A stretch of 64,000 nucleotides of DNA from Paraglaciecola mesophila KMM 241. Its GTDB lineage: Bacteria > Pseudomonadota > Gammaproteobacteria > Enterobacterales > Alteromonadaceae. Positions 27,592-37,664 of this stretch are shown here, in pieces. Where the stretch lies: the NCBI RefSeq assembly GCF_000315015.1, contig NZ_BAEP01000004.1, forward strand, positions 124,001-188,000, given 5' to 3'. The first letter of the stretch is position 1; every line of letters begins with the position of its first letter. Below the pieces are notes generated by a model that had not been told where the DNA came from, made no database searches, and saw only the letters and a program-made list of their open reading frames with translations. A program made the position numbers and the translations under genes.

Positions 27592-28000
27592 CGACTATCA
27601 AACAACCCGATTAGTTAATTGTTAACAATGGTAAGGCAAATGTTAGCAAGTTGCAAAAATAGTTAGCGGCGTTTTTCCTCGAGTATTTCAGACCCGCCGC
27701 TCTCAAATGCAATTTTGATGGAATTTGCTGTGTAAATTGAAATACGCAGGTTGTTGCTCATAACGACAATATATCGTGTAAACAGAGCATCGATGCAGTG
27801 CTAGTTCGCCGTAATAATAACGCCTAATATCTCGCGAAAAGTAGCTGCACCATACGCAAAGATACTTAAGCATGCGTGAGTGTGAAGAAGCACAGCGCTT
27901 ACTTGACTACAGCAATTGTAAGATTAATTTTCTATCACCCCTATTCGAAATCAAACCTTGTAAGCTGATTGAGCCTTTATTACAAACTCAGGAGTTAATT
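27592..28000. other. Divergent intergenic region, TRAP operon / SDR gene
   Basis: About 400 bases without a supported gene, holding the promoters of the minus-strand TRAP operon and the plus-strand reductase. The plus-strand frame is open from 27872, but the clear CAGGAG site before 28001 argues that this stretch is leader. The palindrome at 27618-27629 is listed separately. Confidence 0.5.
27618..27629. promoter_or_regulatory. 12-base palindrome ATTGTTAACAAT before dctP
   Basis: A perfect palindrome lies 27 bases upstream of the dctP ATG, where a repressor could block the promoter or early transcript. A near copy (ATTGTTAACATT) lies before the phosphatase gene at 8148-8159. AT-rich sequence makes chance likely. 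Confidence 0.3.
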
Positions 28001-28735
28001 ATGTCTTTACCTAAAATCGCGTTAGTCACAGGTGGTTCGAAGGGAATTGGGGCCGCAATAGTACGTAGATTATCTACCGATGGCTTTGCTGTCGCAGTCA
28101 ATTACTCTAAAAATCCAGCGCCCGCAGACGACTTGGTGACTGAACTAAAAGATGCAGGATACACGGCGTTAGCTATTTGTTGTGATGTAGCAAATAGCGA
28201 TGCTGTTAGCCAAATGTTCGACACGATAGAAAGCGAGCTTGGCCCTGTGAATGTACTAATCAATAATGCAGGGATTATGAAAAATGCGCCCGTGGCACAA
28301 AGTGAAGAACAGGATTTTGATCAGCAAATCGCAGTCAATTTAAAAGGCACATTTAATACCCTAAAGCAGGCAGCTAACAGAATGCCAAACGGGGGGCGAA
28401 TTGTGAATCTATCTACTAGTGTTGTCGGTTTAAAGCTCGAACAGTACGGTATTTACGCAGCGACAAAATCAGCAGTAGAAACCATGAGTGCAATTTTAAG
28501 CAAAGAGCTGCGCGGTAGGGACATCACGGTGAATACGATAGCACCTGGCCCCACAGCCACAGACTTATTTTTGGATGGTAAATCGCAGGAACTGATCGAC
28601 CGCTTGGCTAAAATGAGTCCGTTAGAAAGATTAGGCACACCGGATGATATTGCCCGTGCGGTAGCATTTCTTGTTAGCCCAGATGGCGCTTGGATAAATG
28701 GCCAAGTACTAAGAGCAAATGGTGGCATCGTTTAA
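28001..28735 (+). CDS. Short-chain dehydrogenase/reductase
   Basis: A 244-residue classical SDR. The cofactor motif TGGSKGIGAAI is near residues 10-20, the NNAG motif is in LINNAGIM, and the catalytic set is Ser in LSTSVVG with YGIYAATKSA supplying Tyr and Lys. TIAPGPTATDLF and GAWINGQVLRANGG complete the FabG-like pattern. It reduces or oxidises a carbonyl/hydroxyl substrate with NAD(P)H; the substrate is unknown. The start is taken at 28001 because CAGGAG lies seven bases upstream and the alignment of family members begins there. A 9-bp hairpin follows at 28810-28835. Confidence 0.9.
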   Translation: MSLPKIALVTGGSKGIGAAIVRRLSTDGFAVAVNYSKNPAPADDLVTELKDAGYTALAICCDVANSDAVSQMFDTIESELGPVNVLINNAGIMKNAPVAQSEEQDFDQQIAVNLKGTFNTLKQAANRMPNGGRIVNLSTSVVGLKLEQYGIYAATKSAVETMSAILSKELRGRDITVNTIAPGPTATDLFLDGKSQELIDRLAKMSPLERLGTPDDIARAVAFLVSPDGAWINGQVLRANGGIV

Positions 28736-28809
28736 GCGCAAATTACGTAAAGAGAAAATTCTTAGCTAAAGGTTATCGCTTGTTAATCAGCAATGCTTAG
28801 CCTTTAAAC

Positions 28810-28835
28810 AGCACTGATTTTTCTTTATCAGTGCT
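28810..28835 (+). terminator. Hairpin after the SDR gene
   Basis: AGCACTGAT/ATCAGTGCT forms a 9-bp stem with a T-rich loop about 75 bases past the reductase stop. No T run follows the stem, so it may be a weak or Rho-assisted terminator. Confidence 0.4.
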
Positions 28836-28989
28836 ATCACGGCTCATTCAAAGTCAAACGCTGCCACTTCTTTACACAAACGTGGAGATGTTCAGCATTA
28901 TCATGTCACGCTATTCGATTTCGGTAAGCTGTTTGTTAATGTCGATTCAGAAATTTTCTTTCTGGCAGTATCGCTGGAGCGACGTTGAA

Positions 28990-29658
28990 ATGAGTGAAAA
29001 CATGCTGCTAAACCACCGCTATCGATTTCTATACATACATATCGCAAAAACAGGCGGTACAAGCGTTCGCTCTGTGCTTAACAAGTTACGTTGGCGAGAC
29101 CCTATGTACTACCTTATGTTGCCTTGCCATAAATTGAGCAACTTTAGTGGGCATACTACTGGCACTAAATTTCCTCGTCACTGCGGTGCCATTACAGCGA
29201 AAGAGATGCTGCCAGATGCCTTTTTCAATCAACTGTTCAAGTTTGCATTTGTACGTAACCCTTGGGATCTGCAAGTTTCCTCCTACCATCATATTCAGCG
29301 AGAAAAGCCTGCTTTGCTCAAAGGGATAAATAATTTTAACGAATTCATCACATATAAGTTTGATCCACAGAGGCCTTATATTTTTCACTTTGATATCGCG
29401 ACTAAGCTACAAAGTGACCATCTTATCGATTTATACGGCAACATTATCGTGGATTACATTGGACGCTATGAGACCTTAAATGAGGATTTCAATGCCATTG
29501 GTAAACGCTGTGGCATAAAGACTTTATCTCTTCCCCACAAGCGAAAAGCGAATAATCGGCAAGCTGATTACCGCCACTACTACAATGATAACTCCTTAGA
29601 AGCCGTCGCTCGGCATTATCAACGAGACATCGAGTTACTCAATTACCAATTTGAGTGA
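28990..29658 (+). CDS. Sulfotransferase family 2-like protein
   Basis: The 222-residue product has the 5'-phosphosulfate-binding loop IHIAKTGGTSVRSVL near residues 16-30 and the 3'-phosphate motif FVRNPWDLQVSSY further on, both typical of PAPS-dependent sulfotransferases acting on carbohydrates. Bacterial members decorate exopolysaccharide or lipopolysaccharide. I start it at 28990, with GGAG ten bases upstream; the frame is open for 53 codons before that without a good site. It converges on the TPR sulfotransferase gene, with a small GCGCTT/AAGCGC stem between the stops. Confidence 0.8.
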   Translation: MSENMLLNHRYRFLYIHIAKTGGTSVRSVLNKLRWRDPMYYLMLPCHKLSNFSGHTTGTKFPRHCGAITAKEMLPDAFFNQLFKFAFVRNPWDLQVSSYHHIQREKPALLKGINNFNEFITYKFDPQRPYIFHFDIATKLQSDHLIDLYGNIIVDYIGRYETLNEDFNAIGKRCGIKTLSLPHKRKANNRQADYRHYYNDNSLEAVARHYQRDIELLNYQFE

Positions 29659-29758
29659 CGTTAATCTGGCTCTGTGTTGAATAGCGCTTTCATTCAAGCG
29701 CATTGATTAAGTACTTTTGCATCTTCCCCAAGTGGTGCACTTATTATTTGAATTCGGT

Positions 29759-31786
29759 TTACTTGGGTTGATTTAAGACCTTTTTCAAAGGGCTTAAATG
29801 GGTATCGAAGTGCTTCCACTGTTCCATACCTGAGCGATATATAGGCTGCCTAACTTGTTCTGAACTGGGGGTTTTTATCGCCCGCTCAGTCTTATGAAAA
29901 TCGATACACTGTTGCTCGAACTCTAATCCACAAAAATCTAAAATTCGCTGCACTTGACCATGCAAATCGTCGATCAGGGTTTCATGCTGCACTTTAAGTA
30001 CAAACCCAGGCAATACAGTGTCCCAATGGGCCATAAGCTTTTCGTAAGCGCGGTAATAGCGCCCGATGTCTTCAAGACCGTAAGAGAATTCCTGACCATC
30101 ACCAAATAACTGTTTGAAACCACTAAAACAGCACGCCATAGGGTCACGTCTTGCATCGATTATTTTGGCGTTAGGCAGTATAAGTTTGATCAAACCGATG
30201 TGTAGAAAGTTGTTCGGCATCTTATCAATAAAAAACGGCGCGCCGGCTCTGTACACTTGAGTGTCTTGCAGGTACTTCTGCCCAAAACGAGCAAAATAGC
30301 TGCCTTCCAAATCGGTCAGCACCTGAGGATATTGGTTTTTCTGCCCCTGTAATTTTGATGCCAGCCCAAGGATATCGTGCAGTTCCATCGTGCCATCAAC
30401 TTGAGAGTGCGATGCGAGTATTTGCTCGAGTAACGTTGAGCCCGCTCTGGGTAAACCAACAATGAAAATGGGATCAGCACGTTGCTCGCCCGCTTCTTTT
30501 AAGCGCGCAAATAATTCTGCTTGGCAGGTATCGATTTGCTTAGCGACTTGACGCTCGAACACCTCAGGATTGTAGTTAATCTGTTGCTGTTTAAGTTGAT
30601 TGCCCTGGGCATAATGTGAAAACGCGGCATCAAAAGAGCCCTTATCTTCCAATGACTTACCTAAGGCGAAATGCAGATGAACTCTGTCATCTAACCCAAT
30701 ACTCTGTTGGGTAACGAGTTGCTCCATTGAAGCAAGCTCACTATCGCTAAAGCGATAGGTTTTGGTGTTGGCTAAACTCCAATAAGCGTCACCAAATTCG
30801 GCTTTGTAGCGATACGCCTGTTGGTATGCGCTAATCGCCCCTGGCAAATCCCCTAACGCTTTTAACGCATGCCCCAACAATAGTTGTATGCCCGGCTGGT
30901 TTTGGTTGTGTTGCAATAACCCTTGGTAAATTGAAATGGCTTCTTGCACTTCCCCCAGACCCACCATGGCACTGGCCTTAGCACTTAACAGTACTACGTT
31001 ATCGCCAGAGGCCGCGAGCAGCGTATCAGCCAACGCTTTTGCTTCGGAAAATTTAGCCATTTTTGCTAGCAGTTGAAGGTACGCAATCCCCGCCGTTTTA
31101 TGTTCAGGGTAAAGCGCTAAACAACTGCTTAAAATAAATTCAGCCTCGCCATACACTTTCAGCTGAATACCAATTTCAGCGAGCAACAACATCGCCTCGC
31201 TATGGTGTTTATTAGCTTGTAAGAACTGACGACAAACTTTGTCAGCAGCGTGCAAATTGCCTTCGTACATCAAATCTTTAGCACCTAGTACCGCATTAGG
31301 TAGCCCGGATAAATAGTCTATTTGTGCTTGGCTGATTGTCACCGCTTTGGTATTTTCCTGCTGCTGATAAAGTGGCACTAATGCGCGCCAACTGGCCAGC
31401 AGTGCAGGATTTAGCTGGGTCGCTTGGTAGAAAGACTGAGCGGCCTGTTGTGGTTTACCCGCAGCAAGATACAAATAGCCGTTTTCTTGCCAAGCTCGTG
31501 CGTGCTTAGTATTTGCCTCCAGCAAAGTTTTATTTGACTCAATTGCCTCACCCAAATCCCCGTTTAACCGCTGAGCTACCACTAAAAAATACAGTATTTC
31601 TACTCTATTATCGTTTGTTAAATCCCCCGCTAACTGCTGATGGCACAGAGCAATGGCCTGACTAAATTTCGCCTGTTGAATAAGTCGCTTTATTCCGTTA
31701 TACGCTTCATTAAACGATTGATTGGCTTGGGACGTATGCTTAGTACTCAATGTAGCGACTCCGAAAACTGAATGGTGATGTGTCAT
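29759..31786 (-). CDS. TPR-repeat sulfotransferase
   Basis: A 675-residue two-part protein. The first 400 residues are tetratricopeptide repeats (for example AWQENGYLYLAAGKPQQAAQ and IQLLLGHALKALGDLPGAI). The C-terminal third is a sulfotransferase domain with the PAPS loop IFIVGLPRAGSTLLEQILAS and the second motif ARRDPMACCFSGFKQLF. No signal peptide is seen, so it acts in the cytoplasm, possibly on tyrosine, a lipid or a sugar held by the TPR part. I start at the ATG 10 bases after a strong terminator; the in-frame TTG further up lies inside that terminator. The upstream gene is a TonB receptor, a pairing often seen in marine Alteromonadales and in sphingomonads. Confidence 0.85.
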   Translation of the reverse strand: MTHHHSVFGVATLSTKHTSQANQSFNEAYNGIKRLIQQAKFSQAIALCHQQLAGDLTNDNRVEILYFLVVAQRLNGDLGEAIESNKTLLEANTKHARAWQENGYLYLAAGKPQQAAQSFYQATQLNPALLASWRALVPLYQQQENTKAVTISQAQIDYLSGLPNAVLGAKDLMYEGNLHAADKVCRQFLQANKHHSEAMLLLAEIGIQLKVYGEAEFILSSCLALYPEHKTAGIAYLQLLAKMAKFSEAKALADTLLAASGDNVVLLSAKASAMVGLGEVQEAISIYQGLLQHNQNQPGIQLLLGHALKALGDLPGAISAYQQAYRYKAEFGDAYWSLANTKTYRFSDSELASMEQLVTQQSIGLDDRVHLHFALGKSLEDKGSFDAAFSHYAQGNQLKQQQINYNPEVFERQVAKQIDTCQAELFARLKEAGEQRADPIFIVGLPRAGSTLLEQILASHSQVDGTMELHDILGLASKLQGQKNQYPQVLTDLEGSYFARFGQKYLQDTQVYRAGAPFFIDKMPNNFLHIGLIKLILPNAKIIDARRDPMACCFSGFKQLFGDGQEFSYGLEDIGRYYRAYEKLMAHWDTVLPGFVLKVQHETLIDDLHGQVQRILDFCGLEFEQQCIDFHKTERAIKTPSSEQVRQPIYRSGMEQWKHFDTHLSPLKKVLNQPK

Positions 31787-31796
31787 GCCCGTACAT

Positions 31797-31826
31797 AAAA
31801 AAGGCAAGCCTAGATAGGCTTGCCTT
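31797..31826 (-). terminator. Strong Rho-independent terminator between TonB receptor and TPR sulfotransferase
   Basis: On the minus strand a perfect 10-bp stem AAGGCAAGCC/GGCTTGCCTT with a six-base loop is followed by a T run (TTTTTT including the stem end). It ends the TonB receptor message about 45 bases past its stop. It also sits only ten bases before the ATG of the next gene. Confidence 0.88.
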
Positions 31827-31868
31827 CATATGCGTATTGCGCTTAATAAATTAAGCACATCAGTAAGA

Positions 31869-34508
31869 TTAGAAGAAGTCGTAAGACAATCTTAACCCTA
31901 CGGTACGTGGTCTGTTAGACACTATTTTAGGCGTATATTGCTGTGCATCAATATACAAGATAGCACTCTCATCCGTTAGGTTATCAATAAAGATCTCAGC
32001 TTTCCATTCGTCGTTAGTAATACCAAATGCAACGTTAGTAAGTATGTAACTATCTTGAATGTAACGCCCACCTTGGATGACTTCTCCATTGGAGCCCGGG
32101 TAGGTTACCCCTTGATAAACATCAGCTTCCTGCTCAATGCTAAGGCCGGTTCCTGCGCCGTAAACTAATTGAGCAGCATCTTCAAGTGCATAGGCATCCA
32201 TAGACATGCTCGCTAAGCGGTCACCAGTGTAACTGATTGAGCCGTTCACATAGGCGGTCATACCGTTGTCCAATTCATGGTAGTAACGCGCGCGAATGTT
32301 GCCTGAAAAATCAGCAGAGTACGGAAGGCTACTGCCCACAGGTGGCGCGATGCCATCGAGTGCAGAGTTAATCCGTGTCAGTTCCGTATCTAAAATACTA
32401 AATGCGGCATTGATCACTAAATTGTCAGTGGCTAACCAGGTTAAGTCAGCATCAATTCCGCGTATTTCTGCATCACCTACGTTATCTGTGAATACCAAGA
32501 AACTAATATTGGTTGGGTCATAACGCGATGTTTGTAAATCAGTGATTTCAGAGTAAAACGCAGTAGCATTGACACGTAAAATTCCGTCTAGGAAGTCACC
32601 TTTGATACCAAGTTCATAGTTATCAAGTGAATCCGTAGTAGAATAAACTGGAATTCTGAAGTTCTCGAACGCGCCCGTTTGATTGGTTGCTAAGCCTCCA
32701 CCTACGCGGTTGGTTACTGGCGGACGGAAGCCCTCAGAATAGGTTGCAAACACTAAAACATCTTCATTCACTTTCCAATCAACAGACGCTTTTAAGATAA
32801 CATCATCAACCGTCAATGTGCCATTGTCATCTAACAAATCAACTTCAAGTTGACCGTTTGCTATTGCTTCGATTACTCCACCATCGATACCCGCTAGTGC
32901 ATCTGGGTCTTGAGTACCGAATGCACGTAGACGGCCGCTAACGTCAACCGTTGTCGTTGACCCTTTGTAGGTATCTTCAATTTGGTACCAACGCGCACCA
33001 AGAGTAGCAGTGATATCGTCTGTTAAATCGTATTCGAACTGGCCGAATACCGCTATCTGATCTATGTCATGCTGAATATCGTTCACAAAACTGATGCTAG
33101 GCTCGAACGGCCCACCATTAGAGTTAATACCTTCAGAGCCCACTAGAGTACGTGCGAGATTGTCGAACTTTTCAGTGTTAGCAATGTTGAACTTACCTAC
33201 AGAATTGAGTTCTTGCTCGTCATAAAAAACACCGGCCGTTACGCGCCATGGGTTATCGCTCGAGGTGTTGAAACGCAGCTCATGAGTCATACGCGTACTA
33301 TCGGTTTTTTCTTTGTAGTATTTAGTAGGATCTAGGCAAACTTCATCTTCTGGTGCCACATCGCCACCGTAGTTACACACATAATAAGCAGAGAATAGCC
33401 CACCGTTAGTGTAACCCGTGTAATCAATGGTTGAATCGATTGAACGGTCTAGATAGCCACCGGTATACACCACTTCAAGCTTATCCATACGCCCTTCAAG
33501 GGTCCACGTGGTTAAGCCGAATTCATCGTCGTTGTCTTCCGGGACAAAACGGTTGGTAGACGTTTCGCCATCAAGATTCGGGTCATAGGAGAAAACACCT
33601 TCAGTGCTCAATGTTTGCTGAGTATGTTGAACCAACAAATCCCAATCTTCATTGATAATGTAAGACAAACCAAAACGCGCACCAGAGTAGACCGCATCGT
33701 TAAAGTCATCTTCCACTAACGCATCGTTTTCAGGCGAAACGACGGGAGTATTTTCAGGGTCGCTAAGCACGCCACCTGAGATTCTATCAATAACAACCGC
33801 GCTACCGATATAGCCGCCATTAGCAGGGTCGTTTCGAATGTTATCAATCCAACCGCCTTGATTATCAGAATAGGCTGCTACACGTAACGCCAAGTCATCA
33901 GAGACAGCAAAGTTCATGAATGCCTCAACCGAATTACTCATTTCACCGCCTTTGGTGAAGCTGGTGCTAGTATCAACACCGGCAGAAAAACCCGAGTGAT
34001 CAGGTTTATTGGTGATCAATCGCACGGTACCTGACTGCGAGCTAGCGCCAAAAAGTGTACCTTGTGGCCCAGGCAAAACCTCAATACGTTGCATGTCAGT
34101 GGCGAATATATCCAGGTTTCGCCCCTGCATAGAAACCGGCTGCTCGTCTAAATAAAATGCCACGGAGGGCTGCAGTGCCTGCACTGACGAAACTGATATA
34201 TTACTCTGTGTGGTAGCGGCCCCACGAATATAGATTTCATTCTGACCGGGGCCTGTTCCCTGAAAAATCACGTTTGGTAAGAATTCGACGTACTCTTGAA
34301 AATTATCTACACCAAGATTTTCCAGCGCTTGACCGTTTAATGCGGTAACTGACACGGGAATGTCTTGAATAGACTCTGAGCGTTTTGTCGCGGTAACTTC
34401 GATGGTTTCTATGCTTGCTTTGCCTGCTTTAGGAGAAGCTTCTTGTGCATACACAGAAGTGGTCGCAAGCGCGGCGACAACCGCGTAGCTTAACTTAGAT
34501 TTTCTCAT
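31869..34508 (-). CDS. TonB-dependent outer membrane receptor (second)
   Basis: The 879-residue receptor has a clean signal peptide (cut near VYAQEA), a TonB box ETIEVTATKRSES, a plug with VLPGPQGTLFGASSQSGTVRL and a barrel ending in aromatic RLSYDFF. It belongs to the large group of Oar/FecA-like receptors with the PVSVTALNGQALENLG plug start. It shares overall design with the first receptor but is clearly a different member. The ligand is unknown. A strong terminator follows, and the downstream gene is a TPR sulfotransferase. Confidence 0.92.
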   Translation of the reverse strand: MRKSKLSYAVVAALATTSVYAQEASPKAGKASIETIEVTATKRSESIQDIPVSVTALNGQALENLGVDNFQEYVEFLPNVIFQGTGPGQNEIYIRGAATTQSNISVSSVQALQPSVAFYLDEQPVSMQGRNLDIFATDMQRIEVLPGPQGTLFGASSQSGTVRLITNKPDHSGFSAGVDTSTSFTKGGEMSNSVEAFMNFAVSDDLALRVAAYSDNQGGWIDNIRNDPANGGYIGSAVVIDRISGGVLSDPENTPVVSPENDALVEDDFNDAVYSGARFGLSYIINEDWDLLVQHTQQTLSTEGVFSYDPNLDGETSTNRFVPEDNDDEFGLTTWTLEGRMDKLEVVYTGGYLDRSIDSTIDYTGYTNGGLFSAYYVCNYGGDVAPEDEVCLDPTKYYKEKTDSTRMTHELRFNTSSDNPWRVTAGVFYDEQELNSVGKFNIANTEKFDNLARTLVGSEGINSNGGPFEPSISFVNDIQHDIDQIAVFGQFEYDLTDDITATLGARWYQIEDTYKGSTTTVDVSGRLRAFGTQDPDALAGIDGGVIEAIANGQLEVDLLDDNGTLTVDDVILKASVDWKVNEDVLVFATYSEGFRPPVTNRVGGGLATNQTGAFENFRIPVYSTTDSLDNYELGIKGDFLDGILRVNATAFYSEITDLQTSRYDPTNISFLVFTDNVGDAEIRGIDADLTWLATDNLVINAAFSILDTELTRINSALDGIAPPVGSSLPYSADFSGNIRARYYHELDNGMTAYVNGSISYTGDRLASMSMDAYALEDAAQLVYGAGTGLSIEQEADVYQGVTYPGSNGEVIQGGRYIQDSYILTNVAFGITNDEWKAEIFIDNLTDESAILYIDAQQYTPKIVSNRPRTVGLRLSYDFF

Positions 34509-34805
34509 GTGCTTGTTGCCTTGTGTGTTCTAGTTTAAAGGGGGGTGTAAATAATTATTTTTATAGGTGTGATATTAATTTAATAGCAGCAATTAGCAAA
34601 ATTAAGTTCAACACGAATCAATAGAGTACAACGAATGAGCACAATATTTAAGCGATTATGCTAATAATACTTTTATAATCATGCTGTTGATGCCCGTTCA
34701 ACCGCAGAATTGATTGCAAAAAGGTTTAACTATAGTTATTTACTTCGTAAACGAATTATTTCACTACTACTTTTTATGGCGGAATAAAGTGTGTAAATTT
34801 CATAC
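34509..34805. other. AT-rich region upstream of the second TonB receptor
   Basis: About 300 AT-rich bases between the receptor start and the catalase terminator. It should hold the receptor promoter. No gene or strong repeat is seen. Confidence 0.5.
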
Positions 34806-34830
34806 AAAAAAGCCGGTAAAATACCGGCTT
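34806..34830 (-). terminator. Rho-independent terminator of katE
   Basis: On the minus strand AAGCCGGTA/TACCGGCTT forms a 9-bp stem with a three-base loop followed by a T run. It lies about 65 bases past the catalase stop. Confidence 0.85.
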
Positions 34831-34894
34831 AACTAATTCGAGAAATGAGGCAGGATGCAAGGAAGTGGATCCCAGCAGTCGTCCGTGAGTTACT

Positions 34895-36967
34895 TTAACG
34901 CTGCCAAAAGCGCAGATTCCGCAACTGTTTAACGAAGGACTTGGGTTTAGTGCTTTCTAAATCAAGCCAACCCGCATCTATCTTGTCAATCAGTCCTGCA
35001 GCTTTAGTTAATGGCATAGCGGCAGCTGTATGCCCGATAAACTTCATATGAGCATGGGCATCACTGACAAAGTCTTTCGCTTCAGGTATTTTCGCTAACT
35101 GCTTAGCGCCATCTTTGGTGACCAATACCAACACGGCGTCGTAGAGTACTGATGGTCCGCCATCAATGACCTGCTGAGCTGGAATAAATTCATCGTTGCT
35201 TAACGTAACGCCACCAACTGTAGGTGCCACAACCTCGTAGTTAGCACCTTCTTTTTTCAGGGCCAGAGTGATATCAGCAAATAAGTCAGCGTCTGCGCCA
35301 TCCGTGAGCAGTATTCCTAATTTGCGCCCTTTAAAGGTATTTGGAGGGTTTTTAAGCATACTTAGGGCATCAGAAACCGGCAAGTCTTGACGCGCTTTCT
35401 GCGCAGCTTCAGCGGCCTTTGGCATAGTTTTCAATCCTAAACCTTTGCCAACCTTTTTGGCAAACGTCTGGTCAATGTTCAGCAAGTGCGACACCATTCG
35501 CTCTCGGATCGCTAAATGCTCAACTTTAGATAGTTCAAACACTAAAGCATTTTGCATATGTGCTTGCTCGATATCCGTTTGGCTAATGTAAAACTGACGT
35601 GCTTGACTGTAATGATCGGCAAAGGTTTCTGAACGATAACGCAGTTTGTCACCACTCATGGACATGGACTCAGAAGAGCTTTCAAAGCCATGGGCTGGGC
35701 ATGCTCTAGGATTGTGTTCGGCCCCCTCCCACGAATTTGGCTCATAATTGACCCTACCTTTTGGATTATTCATTGCCATGTGACCATCTTGCTGGAAATG
35801 GCGCATAGGGCATTTAGGCGCGTTAACCGGGATGTGAGTAAAATTGGGACCACCCAAACGCTTAACTTGGGTATCGAGGTAGGAAAAGTTGCGGCCTTGC
35901 AACAGCGGGTCAGGTGTAAAGTCTAACCCTGGCACGATATTCTGGGTGCAGAATGCCACTTGCTCAGTTTCAGCGAAAAAGTTATCCACAACGCGATCTA
36001 ACACCATTCGACCAATAATCTTCACTGGCACTTGTTCTTCAGGGATAAGCTTGGTGGCGTCAAACACATCAAATTCGAAGCTATCGGCAAACTCCTGATC
36101 GAAAACTTGCACACCTAACTCCCATTCTGGGTAGTCACCTTGACCAATCGCTTGCCACATGTCTCGGCGATGAAAATCAGGATCCGCCCCATTAAGTTTA
36201 AGTGCTTCGTTCCATACAACGGATTGCACTCCCCCTTTGGGCTTCCAGTGGAATTTAACGAACTTCTCTGCGCCCTGGGCGTTAATCATCTTGAAAGTGT
36301 GTACACCGAAACCTTCCATAAAACGTAGTGAACGCGGTATAGCCCTGTCGGACATAGCCCACATCACCATATGCATTGATTCAGGGGTGAGGCTGATGAA
36401 ATCCCAAAAATTATCATGTGCAGTTTGCGCCTGAGGAAAGCCGCGATCTGGCTCAGCTTTCGCTGAATGAATCAGATCAGGGAACTTCATCGCATCTTGA
36501 ATAAAGAACACCGGAATGTTGTTACCCACTAAATCCCAGTTCCCTTGCTGGGTATAAAATTTAACGGCGAAACCGCGAACATCACGGGCCAAGTCAGGCG
36601 ACCCTTTATTACCTGCTACGGTAGAAAAGCGCGCAAAAACAGGTGTTTTTTCTCCTTTGCGCTGAAAAATATCTGCACTGGTAAGATCCTCTAGGCTCTC
36701 GTACGTCTCGAAATACCCGTGAGCTCCGTAGCCTCGAGCATGTACTACCCGCTCAGGGATCCGCTCGTGGTCGAAGTGAAAGAGTTTTTCTCGTAATACT
36801 TGGTCCTCCAACAAGCCCGGCCCACGCGTGCCGACCTTGAGGGAATTTTGGTCATCGCTCACAGGACAACCTTGAGCGGTGGTCATGGTGGGGTGAGTGT
36901 CTGAGGCTGGTTGGTGCAGTTCACCGCCTTTGCCTTTATTGCCTGCATATTTGAATGATTCAGTCAT
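34895..36967 (-). CDS. katE: Large-subunit (clade 2) catalase HPII-type
   Basis: The 690-residue protein is a monofunctional haem catalase with the large-subunit C-terminal extension. The distal histidine is in [16 protein letters not shown], and the haem-ligand tyrosine is in [15 protein letters not shown]. The C-terminal domain from about residue 540 has the flavodoxin/DJ-1-like fold of HPII ([17 protein letters not shown]). It destroys hydrogen peroxide in the cytoplasm. The start is at 36967, with AAGGA six bases upstream; a longer open frame to 37090 encodes a hydrophobic run with no similarity to catalases and is rejected. Confidence 0.95.
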   Translation of the reverse strand: MTESFKYAGNKGKGGELHQPASDTHPTMTTAQGCPVSDDQNSLKVGTRGPGLLEDQVLREKLFHFDHERIPERVVHARGYGAHGYFETYESLEDLTSADIFQRKGEKTPVFARFSTVAGNKGSPDLARDVRGFAVKFYTQQGNWDLVGNNIPVFFIQDAMKFPDLIHSAKAEPDRGFPQAQTAHDNFWDFISLTPESMHMVMWAMSDRAIPRSLRFMEGFGVHTFKMINAQGAEKFVKFHWKPKGGVQSVVWNEALKLNGADPDFHRRDMWQAIGQGDYPEWELGVQVFDQEFADSFEFDVFDATKLIPEEQVPVKIIGRMVLDRVVDNFFAETEQVAFCTQNIVPGLDFTPDPLLQGRNFSYLDTQVKRLGGPNFTHIPVNAPKCPMRHFQQDGHMAMNNPKGRVNYEPNSWEGAEHNPRACPAHGFESSSESMSMSGDKLRYRSETFADHYSQARQFYISQTDIEQAHMQNALVFELSKVEHLAIRERMVSHLLNIDQTFAKKVGKGLGLKTMPKAAEAAQKARQDLPVSDALSMLKNPPNTFKGRKLGILLTDGADADLFADITLALKKEGANYEVVAPTVGGVTLSNDEFIPAQQVIDGGPSVLYDAVLVLVTKDGAKQLAKIPEAKDFVSDAHAHMKFIGHTAAAMPLTKAAGLIDKIDAGWLDLESTKPKSFVKQLRNLRFWQR

Positions 36968-37376
36968 GACTAGTCCTTCATAATTAGAGAAATAATAGCG
37001 TCGATGCGAACAGCGCTTTACAAGACGACTATTGGAATATTGAATGCAAAAAAAGAAGTGCAAAAAAAAGGCCATTGGTAACCATGTCATTGCAGTTCAA
37101 TAACCAAGGGGATAAAAAAACCTACGGGTGAAAAATACAACCCAAAAAAAATAGGCATTGAAACTTTTTTACTGGCCGGATGTAATTTTTTCGCAAAAAG
37201 ACAATCACACCAAGCGCCGCCAGTGACAAGGGATGTGCTCAGTCAAAAAAATGCGGTGCAAAATCTGAATGCTTAGCAGTGATGGTTTACGCAGTGGGAG
37301 TACGCAGTGCTAGATATCCCGTTAATAGAACGCCCAGAACTAGATAGCTCGAGCACCGGGCTATCCTCTTGGTCGT
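36968..37376. other. Intergenic region upstream of katE
   Basis: About 410 bases that hold the katE promoter and the end of the DUF4405 operon. A 9-base direct repeat TACGCAGTG occurs twice 13 bases apart (37288-37296 and 37301-37309). No gene or strong terminator is seen. Confidence 0.45.
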
Positions 37377-37664
37377 TTAACGATTTGGACTGCGTTTTAG
37401 CATTCTAGAAATCTTCAGAAACAGCAGCGTCAACAACATTGGAACGCCGATCAAAACTAATTCTTTGACGAAAGGTAAAATATATCTCAGAAAACTTGGT
37501 ACTTTATTACCTTCACCGCCTTCCCCACCATGTGAGTACCCTTGTTGGTTAATCTGTGCGGCCCAATCGGTCAACTCCAATGAGATCAGTAGCACACTGA
37601 TCACAACAGAGATCAATAAAACGGCACAAGTACGCGACTTCCAATGGTATTGCAGGTACTTCAT
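37377..37664 (-). CDS. Small two-pass membrane protein
   Basis: I do not recognise this 95-residue protein. It has one hydrophobic segment near residues 13-30, a periplasmic-looking loop rich in His, Gly and Glu (YSHGGEGGEGNKV near residues 43-55) and a second hydrophobic segment near residues 70-88, with basic ends inside the cell. Its ATG overlaps the stop of the DUF4405 gene by four bases (ATGA), so it is translationally coupled and probably works with it. A metal- or haem-related accessory role is a guess from the loop composition. Confidence 0.65.
   Translation of the reverse strand: MKYLQYHWKSRTCAVLLISVVISVLLISLELTDWAAQINQQGYSHGGEGGEGNKVPSFLRYILPFVKELVLIGVPMLLTLLFLKISRMLKRSPNR

Noticed and set aside
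31787-31807. TTG start for the TPR sulfotransferase
   Set aside because: It lies inside the terminator stem of the upstream gene, where initiation is implausible.
36968-37090. Longer N-terminus for the catalase
   Set aside because: The extra 41 residues are unlike catalases, and the ATG at 36967 has an AAGGA site at good distance.
1861-37127. Shared AAGGGGATAAAAAAAC at about 1861 and 37107
   Set aside because: A single 16-base match of low complexity in 64 kb of AT-rich DNA is expected by chance and nothing around it is shared.
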